Source: Altererythrobacter sp.
GTDB taxonomy: Bacteria; Pseudomonadota; Alphaproteobacteria; Sphingomonadales; Sphingomonadaceae
Direction: 5' to 3'
Length of the DNA: 61,764 nt
Assembly: GCA_031178065.1 (NCBI GenBank)
Contig: JAPSJS010000015.1
Coordinates: 1 to 61,764 of the forward strand
Shown here: positions 8,629 through 16,232 of the stretch, piece after piece
Numbering within the stretch: the first letter of the stretch is position 1
Layout: each line of letters opens with the position of its first letter
Program-made: the position numbers and the translations under genes
The notes under the pieces: generated by a model
Databases searched by the model: none
What the model was told of the DNA's origin: nothing
What the model saw: the letters and a program-made list of their open reading frames with translations, nothing else

Positions 8629-8885
8629 CAATACCCGCACATGATCTGGTCGACCGAGGATTGTTGGGCGCTCAACTGAAACGTCTCGGACCCGACGGAC
8701 CGTAGCCGGACGCAGATGCAGGAGTGCGCAGCCAAGTCCGTAGCGCTGTGGCTGTCAACGCGGCGTTTTCCCGCATCAGGCGTTTCGGCGCGGCTCTCAT
8801 GTGCGACAGCGGAGTCTAGGTGAGAAAGTGCCGCCACTATTCAGGCGATCAAGCGTTGTTGGCTCATCTGCAAGGAGATTTTCAA

Positions 8886-9380
8886 ATGAATGAATTCCAC
8901 GATACATCCGCTAACCCCGCCAACGGGGCTGAGAACCGCACCGCGAGCGACGTCACCGTGCTGAATACGTTGATCGCAACTCTGCTGGACAGCATCGAGG
9001 GCTATCAGAAGTCCGCCGAGAACGTCGAGAACCCCCGCTTTGCCGAGCTGTTCAACGAACGCGCACAGGAACGCCAGCAAGTCGTCACCAAGCTGCAAGC
9101 CGCCGTAGCGGAAGCGGGCGGCACTCCCGAGGATGATGCCTCAACCCTAGGCTCTATGCACCGCGTGTTTGTCGACCTGAAGTCGGCGGTCACTGGGACT
9201 GACGACAAAGCTATCGTCAACGAGGTCGAGCGGGGCGAAGACTACCTCAAGGAAAAGTTCGAAACAGCCATGCGCAACACCGACCTTTCAGCGCGAGCTC
9301 AAGCGGCGGTGAATGAAGCCTGGACCTCCGTCAAAGCCGGCCACGATCAAATGAGCCAGCTGAAGCACGGTATTGCATAA
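8886..9380 (+). CDS. PA2169-family four-helix-bundle protein (DUF2383)
   Basis: This 164-residue protein is predicted to be all-helical, with a ferritin-like four-helix arrangement: LNTLIATLLDSIEGYQKSAEN, FAELFNERAQERQQVVTKLQAAV, GSMHRVFVDLKSAVTG and DYLKEKFETAMRNTDLSARAQAAV. The family (PA2169/DUF2383) is widespread in proteobacterial stress regulons; its biochemical role is not established. AAGGAG eight bases upstream fixes the ATG at 8886. A hairpin immediately downstream closes the transcription unit. Confidence 0.8.
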   Translation: MNEFHDTSANPANGAENRTASDVTVLNTLIATLLDSIEGYQKSAENVENPRFAELFNERAQERQQVVTKLQAAVAEAGGTPEDDASTLGSMHRVFVDLKSAVTGTDDKAIVNEVERGEDYLKEKFETAMRNTDLSARAQAAVNEAWTSVKAGHDQMSQLKHGIA

Positions 9381-9388
9381 GAGTGCAT

Positions 9389-9419
9389 GAGCCGGCGGGC
9401 CGTCACGGCGGGCCGGCTC
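9389..9419 (+). terminator. Hairpin downstream of the PA2169-family gene
   Basis: GAGCCGG at 9389 pairs with CCGGCTC ending at 9419, with further GC pairing inside the loop. The U-tract is weak (ATTTTGG), so termination may be only partly intrinsic. Confidence 0.5.
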
Positions 9420-9610
9420 AGCATTTTGGCACGACAGAGTCCTCTGGCTGGTATTAGCCGAACTGCGCGCGACAAGGGTGAGGTTGACACCTCGGCTTCT
9501 TGAGCCTGCATCGGGGCGCGAATGACCCCGGGGTCGACGCCCACAGCGCAAACGGCGTCCATACCCGCGGCGCCCGCGAAATAGCGCCGGGATCGCAATC
9601 TCCAGGTCCG

Positions 9611-10747
9611 TTAGCCGTTCGTCTGCTCCTGGGTGTTGCTTTCGGCAGCCAATTCAGCGCGCGTGTGGAACGAGCGTTCGCCCACATTTTCTTCAAGGAT
9701 GTGTCGCGGAGTGGCTGCATTCCTCATACGCGTGTTACGATAGCGCACCCCTCCGAAGATGAGCCGCGTCCCGAGCGCCATCCAGGACGTCACCGCTCGC
9801 TCCGCAAGCCAGGCCGGCGCCCACAGCGCGCTGCTGGCCGGGAAAACGCTTCGGCCGTTTCCTCGCCGCCGTCCTGCCTCCGCGGCGGCCATAGTGCAGA
9901 CCGCTGCCGCCAACAGCCAGCCCGGCCGGCGGCGGCTCACCAGTATCGCAGCAGGCAGCAGGGCCAATTCTGCGGCAAATCGCCGAGGCCGTGCCCATTC
10001 GTCGTAGGCCTGGCGCACCCGCTGGGACAGGAAGTGAGCTGTGTCCGGCGGGCGACGAACGACGAATAGATCGAACGGAACCGCCTCGCGCCCTCCAGCT
10101 GCATGGATCGTACGAACCAGTTCGAGGTTCTCGAACAGGACCTCTCCTGAGTAACCGCCTGCATTCAACAGGAATGACCGGCGCACGCCCAGCGTGCCGG
10201 GCCAGTCGCCATCACCGAGCCGGTTCAGCAAACTGCGGGCAGCATCCCACCGCGCGTGCCACGGCAGAGGGTGGAAGTAATTTTGCGGTCGCACCACCTC
10301 GTGTTCTTGCAGCAAGGCCCGCATCCGGACGAGTTCCGCGTGCCGATAGCGAACATCGTCGTCTGCGACGATCAGGCATTCGTGACGCGCGGCCTGTACG
10401 CCTGTCATCACTCCTGCGACCTTGCCATTCGTGGTCTGCATTCCCGGGCGCAGATGGCGAACATGCGAGGACCAGGAGCGGGCATGCGCATCGAAGATCT
10501 CTTCCGGAGAGCCATCCACCACAATCACGTCGTCCACCGTTCGGCTGAGTCTCCGAAGATAGCCGGATAACGCGCGTGTTTGGGGCACATGTGCTGCAAT
10601 CGGCAGGACATAGCTGAGGGCCAGATGGTCCCCCTTAGCCGGAACTGCGCGGGCGGCGACATCTTCCATGAAGAATAAAGCTCCCATTGGGCCCAATGTT
10701 TCCTGAACCGCAAAAAGTGGGGTGAACGGGAGGAGCACCTGCTCCAT
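9611..10747 (-). CDS. Family 2 glycosyltransferase
   Basis: This 378-residue protein has GT-A features: a nucleotide-sugar pocket with VDDVIVVDGSP, a DxD-like metal site in CLIVADDDVRY, and an acceptor region containing GDGDWPGTLGVRRS. After the catalytic part come two short hydrophobic stretches (about 275-305) that may associate it with the membrane. It would transfer a sugar from a nucleotide donor to a cell-surface or lipid acceptor; the substrate cannot be deduced. ATG at 10747 is preceded by GGGGA; a start at about 10669 (MEDVAAR) is also possible. It is divergent from the YqcI/YcgG-type gene. Confidence 0.75.
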   Translation of the reverse strand: MEQVLLPFTPLFAVQETLGPMGALFFMEDVAARAVPAKGDHLALSYVLPIAAHVPQTRALSGYLRRLSRTVDDVIVVDGSPEEIFDAHARSWSSHVRHLRPGMQTTNGKVAGVMTGVQAARHECLIVADDDVRYRHAELVRMRALLQEHEVVRPQNYFHPLPWHARWDAARSLLNRLGDGDWPGTLGVRRSFLLNAGGYSGEVLFENLELVRTIHAAGGREAVPFDLFVVRRPPDTAHFLSQRVRQAYDEWARPRRFAAELALLPAAILVSRRRPGWLLAAAVCTMAAAEAGRRRGNGRSVFPASSALWAPAWLAERAVTSWMALGTRLIFGGVRYRNTRMRNAATPRHILEENVGERSFHTRAELAAESNTQEQTNG

Positions 10748-10819
10748 CTTTCATCCCCGCAGTTACTTCTGCTGCTCTCCTCTGGCGAACCACCCCTCGC
10801 CGCGCGCGCCACCCTGCAC

Positions 10820-10844
10820 GGAACATTGCTCCGGCTCTCTCGTT
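10820..10844 (+). promoter_or_regulatory. EcfG-type promoter of the YqcI/YcgG-DUF1989 operon
   Basis: GGAAC (10820-10824), 16 bases, CGTT (10841-10844): a perfect match to the EcfG consensus. Transcription would begin near 10850, about 20 bases before the ATG at 10872. It lies on the far side of the divergent glycosyltransferase start. Confidence 0.65.
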
Positions 10845-10871
10845 TCCGTGACAGACCGGAATTGCCATCTC

Positions 10872-11552
10872 ATGCTTGTCGACGAAGATACCGTTCTCAG
10901 AGGGCGAGAAGAGCTGCTCGCGGCGATTGCCGACGAGAGGTTTCCGTGCGTGGGAGCGAAATCGGCAATGGCGCGCGGAACGCTGCGGACGCTTGTATGC
11001 CACTCTCTCGAAAGCGCGTGGGACGATGTGCGAATACATTCCGAGCTGCTCGACTGGGCCTTGGCTTATCGCAAGAATCCCGCCGGACTACGCAGCTTGG
11101 CGGTTATCTTCGAAGGGCCTGCCGATCTTGATGAAGAACGGTTCGAAGCCGCCATGTGGGCGCGGCTGCAATCGCTGGCCGACAAAGACGACTGGCGCGG
11201 TCAGCCGTACGATGGCAGCGTGAGCTCCGATCCTGACGACCCGCATTTCTCGCTCAGTTTCGGCGGGGCAGCGTTCTTCGTGATCGGGCTGCATCCCAAT
11301 GCCTCGCGTCCGGCGCGCCGCGTTCCGCGGCCGACGCTGGTGTTCAACCTGCATGACCAGTTCGAGCGTCTGCGCAACGAAGGGCGCTACGAGCGCATGC
11401 GGGAGGCAATCGTCACGCGCGACGTGGCGCTCGCCGGGAACGTCAATCCGATGCTCGCTCGGTTCGGCGAAGTCAGCGAGGCGCGGCAGTACAGCGGGCG
11501 GGTGGTTGGCGAGGACTGGCGGTGCCCCTTTCAGGATCCGCGGGCCGGATGA
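10872..11552 (+). CDS. YqcI/YcgG family heme-dependent N-hydroxylase-like protein (GntA-like)
   Basis: The 226 residues match the YqcI/YcgG family throughout: FPCVGAKSAMARGTLRTL near the start, a central DDWRGQPYD then VSSDPDDPHFSLSFGGAAFFVIGLHP core, and LVFNLHDQFERLR before a final GEDWRCPF. The characterised member GntA is a heme-dependent oxygenase that N-hydroxylates the guanidine group of pre-guanitoxin; other members are untested. ATG at 10872 was chosen because an EcfG-type promoter ends 28 bases upstream and conservation begins there, although the ribosome binding site is poor. Its stop overlaps the next ATG, coupling it to a DUF1989 protein. Substrate unknown; a guanidino or urea compound is a reasonable inference. 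Confidence 0.8.
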   Translation: MLVDEDTVLRGREELLAAIADERFPCVGAKSAMARGTLRTLVCHSLESAWDDVRIHSELLDWALAYRKNPAGLRSLAVIFEGPADLDEERFEAAMWARLQSLADKDDWRGQPYDGSVSSDPDDPHFSLSFGGAAFFVIGLHPNASRPARRVPRPTLVFNLHDQFERLRNEGRYERMREAIVTRDVALAGNVNPMLARFGEVSEARQYSGRVVGEDWRCPFQDPRAG

Positions 11553-12148
11553 CGGTTACCGAGATCCGCCCGCGCAGCGGGGTAGGCTTTCGAATCCACC
11601 GGGGCCAGGTGCTGCAAGTGATCGATCCAGAGGGGACGCAGGTGTCCGACCTTCTCGCCTACAACGCCGCAGACGTACGCGAAGTCATTTCTAACGGGCG
11701 GACCTTCGATTACGAGGAGACAATCGCCCTGACGACCGGCAATCGCATATGGTCCAACCGATCGAATCTGATGCTGACCATTGTCGAGGACACCGTAGGC
11801 CGGCACGATTTCTTGTTGACGCCGTGCAGCGAGGCGACGTTTCGCCACTTCTATCCCGACCGGCCGGTGCATCGCGGTTGCTTCGGGAATCTGGCCGAGG
11901 CGCTAGCGCCCTACGGCGTGGACCCGGACATGATTCCGTGTGCGTTCAACCTGTTCATGAACGTGCCGATCACCAGCAAAGGAAGGCTTCGGGTCGATCC
12001 TCCGGTGAGTGGGCCTGGAGATTATATCCGTTTACGCGCCGAGATGGACCTAATCATCGGGCTGACGGCCTGTTCGGCTTATGCCTCCAACGGCGGGAGC
12101 TTCAAACCGATCCACTATGACGTAGCTGAGGCCCCGATGCCCGCCTGA
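11549..12148 (+). CDS. DUF1989 / urea carboxylase-associated family protein
   Basis: This 199-residue protein has the DUF1989 signature: a QVIDPEGTQVSDLLAYN opening, GNRIWSNRSNLMLTIVEDT, the Cys/His centre GRHDFLLTPCSEATF, a second Cys in CAFNLFMNVPI, and a GDYIRLRAEMDLIIGLTACS end. Characterised relatives are the two subunits of carboxyguanidine deiminase, which acts with guanidine (urea) carboxylase in guanidine breakdown. Here no carboxylase or allophanate hydrolase is nearby; instead the ATG overlaps (ATGA) the stop of a YqcI/YcgG oxygenase. A deaminating or C-N cleaving role on an N-hydroxylated guanidino product is inference. Confidence 0.8.
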   Translation: MTVTEIRPRSGVGFRIHRGQVLQVIDPEGTQVSDLLAYNAADVREVISNGRTFDYEETIALTTGNRIWSNRSNLMLTIVEDTVGRHDFLLTPCSEATFRHFYPDRPVHRGCFGNLAEALAPYGVDPDMIPCAFNLFMNVPITSKGRLRVDPPVSGPGDYIRLRAEMDLIIGLTACSAYASNGGSFKPIHYDVAEAPMPA

Positions 12149-12290
12149 ACTCAGGTGTTGCAATCGTGAAGTGCTCGTCGATCACTCCGGCCCTGTCCAT
12201 GGCAGAGCTTTCCGGTGATGGAGCACGTGCGGCCGCCCTATGGCTCGATCTGCGTTCGGCCGCCAGCGGCAGATTGTTGTGGAGCGGACT

Positions 12291-12722
12291 TTAGTGGCAG
12301 GCGAAGTTCTGCACCTGTCCGTTCGGATTCATTTGAAACCGACCGCAACCGTAGCCTGTCGCGCCGGTCGTCGTGTGCACTTCGTAGAGCACGCCAATGC
12401 GGGGCGGCTTTGGGGCGATCAATCGCGCAGGCTGCCCCGCATAGGCGTGCGGCCGTCCTTGAAGCGGATCGCCATAGGTGATCGGGAATGTGTTCTCGCA
12501 CCCATCTTCATAAGCGATTGACTGGTCCCACATTACCCCCGCATCTTGGATGCCTTCCTCAGTAACCGCGCCGACGAACACGTGACGAACGCAGTCGGCA
12601 CCCCACTGCGGATTGGCGCTAAACACGAGTTGCCCGTCGGACATCCCTGTTTCGACGCCATAGGAATATGAACAACCAGAAAGCAGGGCAACGCAGAGGA
12701 TCGGAATAGCAGCCCGCAGCAT
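12291..12722 (-). CDS. Hypothetical lipoprotein
   Basis: This 143-residue protein has a lipoprotein signal peptide with the lipobox LLSGC (Cys at about 17), predicting an envelope location. Four further cysteines in the mature part (DCVRHV, DGCENTF, GYGCGRF, NFACH) could form disulfides in the periplasm. The family was not recognised. A second small lipoprotein gene lies on the same strand upstream, 313 bases away. Confidence 0.6.
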   Translation of the reverse strand: MLRAAIPILCVALLSGCSYSYGVETGMSDGQLVFSANPQWGADCVRHVFVGAVTEEGIQDAGVMWDQSIAYEDGCENTFPITYGDPLQGRPHAYAGQPARLIAPKPPRIGVLYEVHTTTGATGYGCGRFQMNPNGQVQNFACH

Positions 12723-13035
12723 CTGCTAAGACTGTCACCGATCAGGAGTGTGAGCAATATCGTCTCTGGAATAGCTGCAGAACGGCCTAAACGGCCATCG
12801 TTCGAGCAGAGGCGCCTGCCGCGTGCGCCGCAGCCGTACTTATTAGCCGACTTAGGGCGCTCCGCTGTAGTCGACACCCGCTAACAAAGCCGTCATTCAA
12901 GAAGCGAACTTAGGGCGTGAAACCGGTCCTTCGTTCAGATTGTTCTCGTTTGCGCCCTCCGCCCCCTTTGGTGAAACCATTTGGGCTCCGTCAATGCGTT
13001 AAGTGGGTGGGGAACAGCTATGAGCTGTCAACTTA
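12723..13035. other. Intergenic region without recognisable gene
   Basis: The 313 bases between the two lipoprotein genes hold no convincing frame, repeat or RNA gene. AT content rises towards 13020-13045 at the 3' end of the upstream lipoprotein gene. Confidence 0.4.
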
Positions 13036-13461
13036 TCAATCTGTATTGACCTCTGAACATTCGAGATAGATGAAAGTCCTGCTCTTAGGGTCAAACTCGA
13101 TCTGCAGGGCAGTGCAGTCCCTACCTACGACCGCGGGATAATCCTCGAATTTTACCCACCTGCGACTCCCCGGTCGAACATCGGCCGCGGCTGGACAGAC
13201 CACAGGCTTATAGCTGCTGTCCGGCTGAGCCTCTTCGCATCCGTGACTGGTTCGTTGCTCTTCAATTTCGGTCGTGTAAGCGCCGTGGACCGATCCACGA
13301 TACTCGGTGTAGTAGCGGGCATAGCTTTGCAGAGGCAACGCCTCGGGTGGCAAGGTTATGGAGCTTTCAATTTCATCCATCAGTGCTTCATGGCTACGGG
13401 GCTGATTAGAAGCGCAAGCTGACAGTGTAATCAGCAATGAAATCAAAAATGCACGGTGCAT
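13036..13461 (-). CDS. Hypothetical lipoprotein
   Basis: This 141-residue protein has a lipoprotein signal (FLISLLITLSACAS; lipobox Cys at about 16). The mature part is polar and contains four cysteines (HGCEEA, VVCPAA, RDCTAL, LECSEV) compatible with two periplasmic disulfides. Like the neighbouring lipoprotein it has no recognised family. GC content is somewhat lower than in flanking genes, suggesting an accessory origin. Confidence 0.6.
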   Translation of the reverse strand: MHRAFLISLLITLSACASNQPRSHEALMDEIESSITLPPEALPLQSYARYYTEYRGSVHGAYTTEIEEQRTSHGCEEAQPDSSYKPVVCPAAADVRPGSRRWVKFEDYPAVVGRDCTALQIEFDPKSRTFIYLECSEVNTD

Positions 13462-13706
13462 TGCATCAGTATCGCACCTGCCGACAAGGTGAGCAATGTC
13501 GTCGTATCCGGAAGGACCAATTTCAGGCCCAGCATCCAGGAATGCTTCCAGCCCGGTGGGATGTCGATGGGCGGGCTGGCGCCGCCGACAAGCCGGTCAT
13601 TCCCGGTGTCGCTTCAGCTCATCAAGACCAGCCGTTCGTTCATGAAGGGCTCTTGCGGCCGTCTTTTCTGCGAATTTGCGGCGACGATCCCCAAGAAACC
13701 TAACGA

Positions 13707-14594
13707 TCAGGTGGCACTCGCACCCAACGCTTCGTTGAGGGCATTGCGTCCGCGTGTAGCAAGCCACGAGCGGAAAGAGAGGATCTCCGGATTGATCTCA
13801 CGCATGGCGTTTAGATCGACATGTTCCGCCAGCGGGCCATCCTCCAAGCTCCTGGCCATGTGTGCGAGGTCAGCATTGGCTTCGAGAACGTCGTCCGGAA
13901 AGCGTGCGTAGGATATGGGGCGACCCGCTACCTCGGAAAAGGCCGCTTCGAGGTCGCGGCCTGCGAGTCTATCGCTAGCGATTTTCAAGGTCACCCCGCC
14001 GAACCGGGCCCGATCGGCGAACATGGCCGCAATGAATTTCCCGACATCCTCGACAGCAATAAGCTGGATCGACTGTTCCGGTCTGATGAGAGAGAGCACG
14101 CGCCCGTTTTCCAAACCGAAACCGGGTCGTACGAGCATCTCCATGAAGATCATCGGCCTGACGATGGTTGCTATGATGGGCAACGTGCGAAGGTGGGCTT
14201 CAATGCGGGGTTTAGCGTCGAAACGTGCCACGCCAGTAAGCGTATCTCCGACGCTGGCGCCCGAGGAATAAACGAAATGGGTAACGCCGCTTTCGGCGGC
14301 CAAGTCCGCGATCGAGATTCCATAGCGTACCTCATCGTCGGCCGCCAAGTTAGCTGGAAGCACACTAAAAATGCCGTGAGTGTTTTTCATCGCTGCCCGC
14401 ACGAGACGGGTATCCTCGAACGAACCGCTGAAGAGTTCGACGCCTGCGTCTCGGAGCGCAATCGCCGCTGGTGCTACGGGATCCCGTACAAGTGCGCGAG
14501 CAGGCCATCCCGCCCGCAGCAGGGCTTTTGCGACTGATCCTCCCTGCTGCCCGGTTGCGCCGAGAATCAGAATTGGACGCCTAGCCTTTGCCAT
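13707..14594 (-). CDS. NmrA-like NAD(P)-binding oxidoreductase/regulator
   Basis: The 295-residue Rossmann-fold protein begins with the dinucleotide motif GATGQQGGSVAKALL and has the NmrA/HSCARG pattern: ALVRDP, GSFEDTRLVRAAMKNTHGIFSV, then SGVTHFVYSSGAS without the classical short-chain dehydrogenase Tyr-x3-Lys. Such proteins sense NADP(H) balance or reduce small quinones and ketones. ATG at 14594 is preceded by GAGGG; upstream residues from 14639 are not conserved. It is transcribed divergently from an HxlR-type regulator, a standard arrangement in which the regulator represses the reductase until an electrophile or disulfide stress appears. Confidence 0.85.
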   Translation of the reverse strand: MAKARRPILILGATGQQGGSVAKALLRAGWPARALVRDPVAPAAIALRDAGVELFSGSFEDTRLVRAAMKNTHGIFSVLPANLAADDEVRYGISIADLAAESGVTHFVYSSGASVGDTLTGVARFDAKPRIEAHLRTLPIIATIVRPMIFMEMLVRPGFGLENGRVLSLIRPEQSIQLIAVEDVGKFIAAMFADRARFGGVTLKIASDRLAGRDLEAAFSEVAGRPISYARFPDDVLEANADLAHMARSLEDGPLAEHVDLNAMREINPEILSFRSWLATRGRNALNEALGASAT

Positions 14595-14683
14595 TGAGAG
14601 CCCTCGTGTTGAACAAGAGCAATCCATATATACAATCATGAATCACCCGGAAGACGGCACATCTTTTAGCATCGGGCACAAGA
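14595..14683. promoter_or_regulatory. Divergent promoter/operator region between NmrA-like and HxlR genes
   Basis: This 89-base gap is the only space for both promoters. It contains an AT-rich ATATATACAAT segment around 14625-14636 suitable as a -10 element. HxlR-family regulators usually bind such divergent gaps; no perfect dyad was identified. Confidence 0.4.
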
Positions 14684-15079
14684 ATGATACGCGTGAAGCA
14701 GCCTCAGACTTCAGAGTTCACTCCTCCGTTCAGGCCAATCCCTTCGAACGGTATCTGTGCTCGGCTCGGGGACAAATGGCCTGTGCAGGTTCTTTGGCGC
14801 CTTTCCCTTGCGGATGAACGCCGGCTCCGTTTCTCGGCGCTACAAAAAGAGATCGGCGGGATCACTCAGCGGATGCTGACACTGACACTCCGCAATCTGG
14901 AGCGCGACGGTCTTGTAGTGCGCCATTATTATCCCGAGGTGCCACCGCGGGTCGAATATGAGTTGACCGAAATGGGCACTGGCGTTCTGCGCGCGCTTGA
15001 GGGGATCAATTCTTGGATTCGAGACAAGCTGCCCGTCATCGAGGAGCATCGTCGCGCCTATGACCAAGACAAGCAATAA
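14684..15079 (+). CDS. HxlR-family winged-helix transcriptional regulator
   Basis: This 131-residue protein shows the HxlR core: ICARLGDKWPVQVLWRL (the single Cys near the start of helix 1 is the usual redox-sensing residue), RFSALQKEIGGITQRMLTLTLRNLERDGLV (helix-turn-helix) and RHYYPEVPPRVEYELTEMG (wing). It is expected to bind as a dimer in the 89-base gap and control the divergent NmrA-like reductase and itself. The start at 14684 is the first ATG in frame; no strong ribosome binding site precedes it. Confidence 0.85.
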   Translation: MIRVKQPQTSEFTPPFRPIPSNGICARLGDKWPVQVLWRLSLADERRLRFSALQKEIGGITQRMLTLTLRNLERDGLVVRHYYPEVPPRVEYELTEMGTGVLRALEGINSWIRDKLPVIEEHRRAYDQDKQ

Positions 15080-15587
15080 CGAAGTTCTGTCGCAGATCCG
15101 GCTTTGCTCTGAACGTCCCGGCGTGCGTCAAGTGCCGTTTTGCTAAGTCGGCAGCCGCTCTATGGCGGCCTTCCACGGCCGCCAATTCAACCTGAGCGGC
15201 CGAGTCTGAGGTCGTCTTCTGCCTGACCGGTTTCAGGCGAAGAAATCGGGAATGGTGATGTTCAACCGCGCCAATGAAGCGGTCAGGTGTCGCCGACAAA
15301 AGCGACATTCGAAGGCCGAGGACGCCTCCTCGAAACCTTCCCTTCGTTCATCAAGCTGCCGCCCCGGCCGATAGTCGGAATCTCGGACAAACCCGCCGTG
15401 CGGGCCAACCGCTGCGAATGACCGCTGCTCTCAAGAAGCGGACCCGTATCTCAACCATCGCTTCGCGGCCGAAGGCGAACGCCAGCCGCCTTGTTTGACC
15501 AGGAAATGCTCGACGTGAGCTACGCGCCGTCCCGGTTCACGCGGGTCGGGCAGGGATAGGTTTGAAGCCGTTGCCGCGCCTTGGCGA
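15080..15587. other. Intergenic stretch between backbone-like genes and the defence island
   Basis: About 500 bases without a frame I can assign. Fragments such as TATGGCGGCC and CACGGCCGCC form GC-rich inverted segments near 15160-15185, possibly a terminator for the HxlR gene. No tRNA, insertion-sequence end or obvious attachment repeat was seen although this is where the accessory island appears to begin. Confidence 0.35.
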
Positions 15588-16025
15588 TCAGCCCGCGGCG
15601 CGGCGACGGATCTTCAGACCCTTCAGATCCATTTCCATGTCGCTATTCCCGACCAAGTAAGGCGTCAGGTGGAAGCGCGCCTTGATCGCTTCCCAACCGG
15701 CCAGGTCGACAAGCGCTAGTTCGCTGTTGATCGTCGTGGCTTGGTCGATCATCGCTTGGACTTCCTCGGCGCTGGGAAGGGCCGTGATGTGCAGCTTGGC
15801 GCCCGCGACTTCCTCGGCCGTCAAGCCATTCTCCGCTAGCGTCTTCTTCGCCTGCGTCTCCAGACGCGACAGGATCGCATCCGGGCCGATCGACTGCGGC
15901 AGGCGCACCGTGTGCAACACGACGTCGACCGTCTCGCCCCGGCTCTCTGCCTCGGCCCACACAATATAGTCGTCGGCCGGCGCCGCCTGGGCGGCCTTGA
16001 TCTCTTCGATGATAGGCTTGGCCAT
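15588..16025 (-). CDS. Hypothetical protein, 145 residues
   Basis: The protein is soluble and mildly acidic, with an alternating strand/helix pattern (DDYIVWAEAESRGETVDVVLHTVRL, then DAILSRLETQAKKTLAENGLTAEEV). No family was recognised. ATG at 16025 has AAAGGGG upstream, while a reading from 16076 adds unconserved residues. It is divergent from the nuclease-HEPN operon and shares its AT-rich control region, so it may belong to that locus as a regulator or accessory factor. That is position-based inference only. Confidence 0.55.
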   Translation of the reverse strand: MAKPIIEEIKAAQAAPADDYIVWAEAESRGETVDVVLHTVRLPQSIGPDAILSRLETQAKKTLAENGLTAEEVAGAKLHITALPSAEEVQAMIDQATTINSELALVDLAGWEAIKARFHLTPYLVGNSDMEMDLKGLKIRRRAAG

Positions 16026-16186
16026 GATAACCCCTTTCTGGCAGCAAAGATGGCGCGCGCGGGTGCCTGATTTCAACCCGCGTGACAGATCACTGTGACA
16101 GAGGACGCTTATAACCTCGGAGAATGTTCAAAATAAACCAATTTTTTCAATGCACATTAGAGGGAAGCGAAAAACCGAGACGGGTT

Positions 16187-16200
16187 ACATGTATTCATGT
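16187..16200. promoter_or_regulatory. Palindromic operator candidate upstream of nuclease-HEPN operon
   Basis: ACATG-TATT-CATGT is a perfect inverted repeat in the AT-rich gap between the divergent genes at 16025 and 16233, 33 bases before the nuclease ATG. GTGACAGA occurs twice nearby (16082 and 16094) and a related GTGTGACACAGG lies at 16213-16224. These are plausible regulator binding sites for the nuclease operon; the protein is unknown. Confidence 0.4.
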
Positions 16201-16232
16201 TATTAAATGCGCAGTGTGACACAGGGTAGCCG

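Noticed and set aside
12149-12290. Continuation of the DUF1989 operon into a third gene
   Set aside because: No frame of useful length; the next gene is on the opposite strand.
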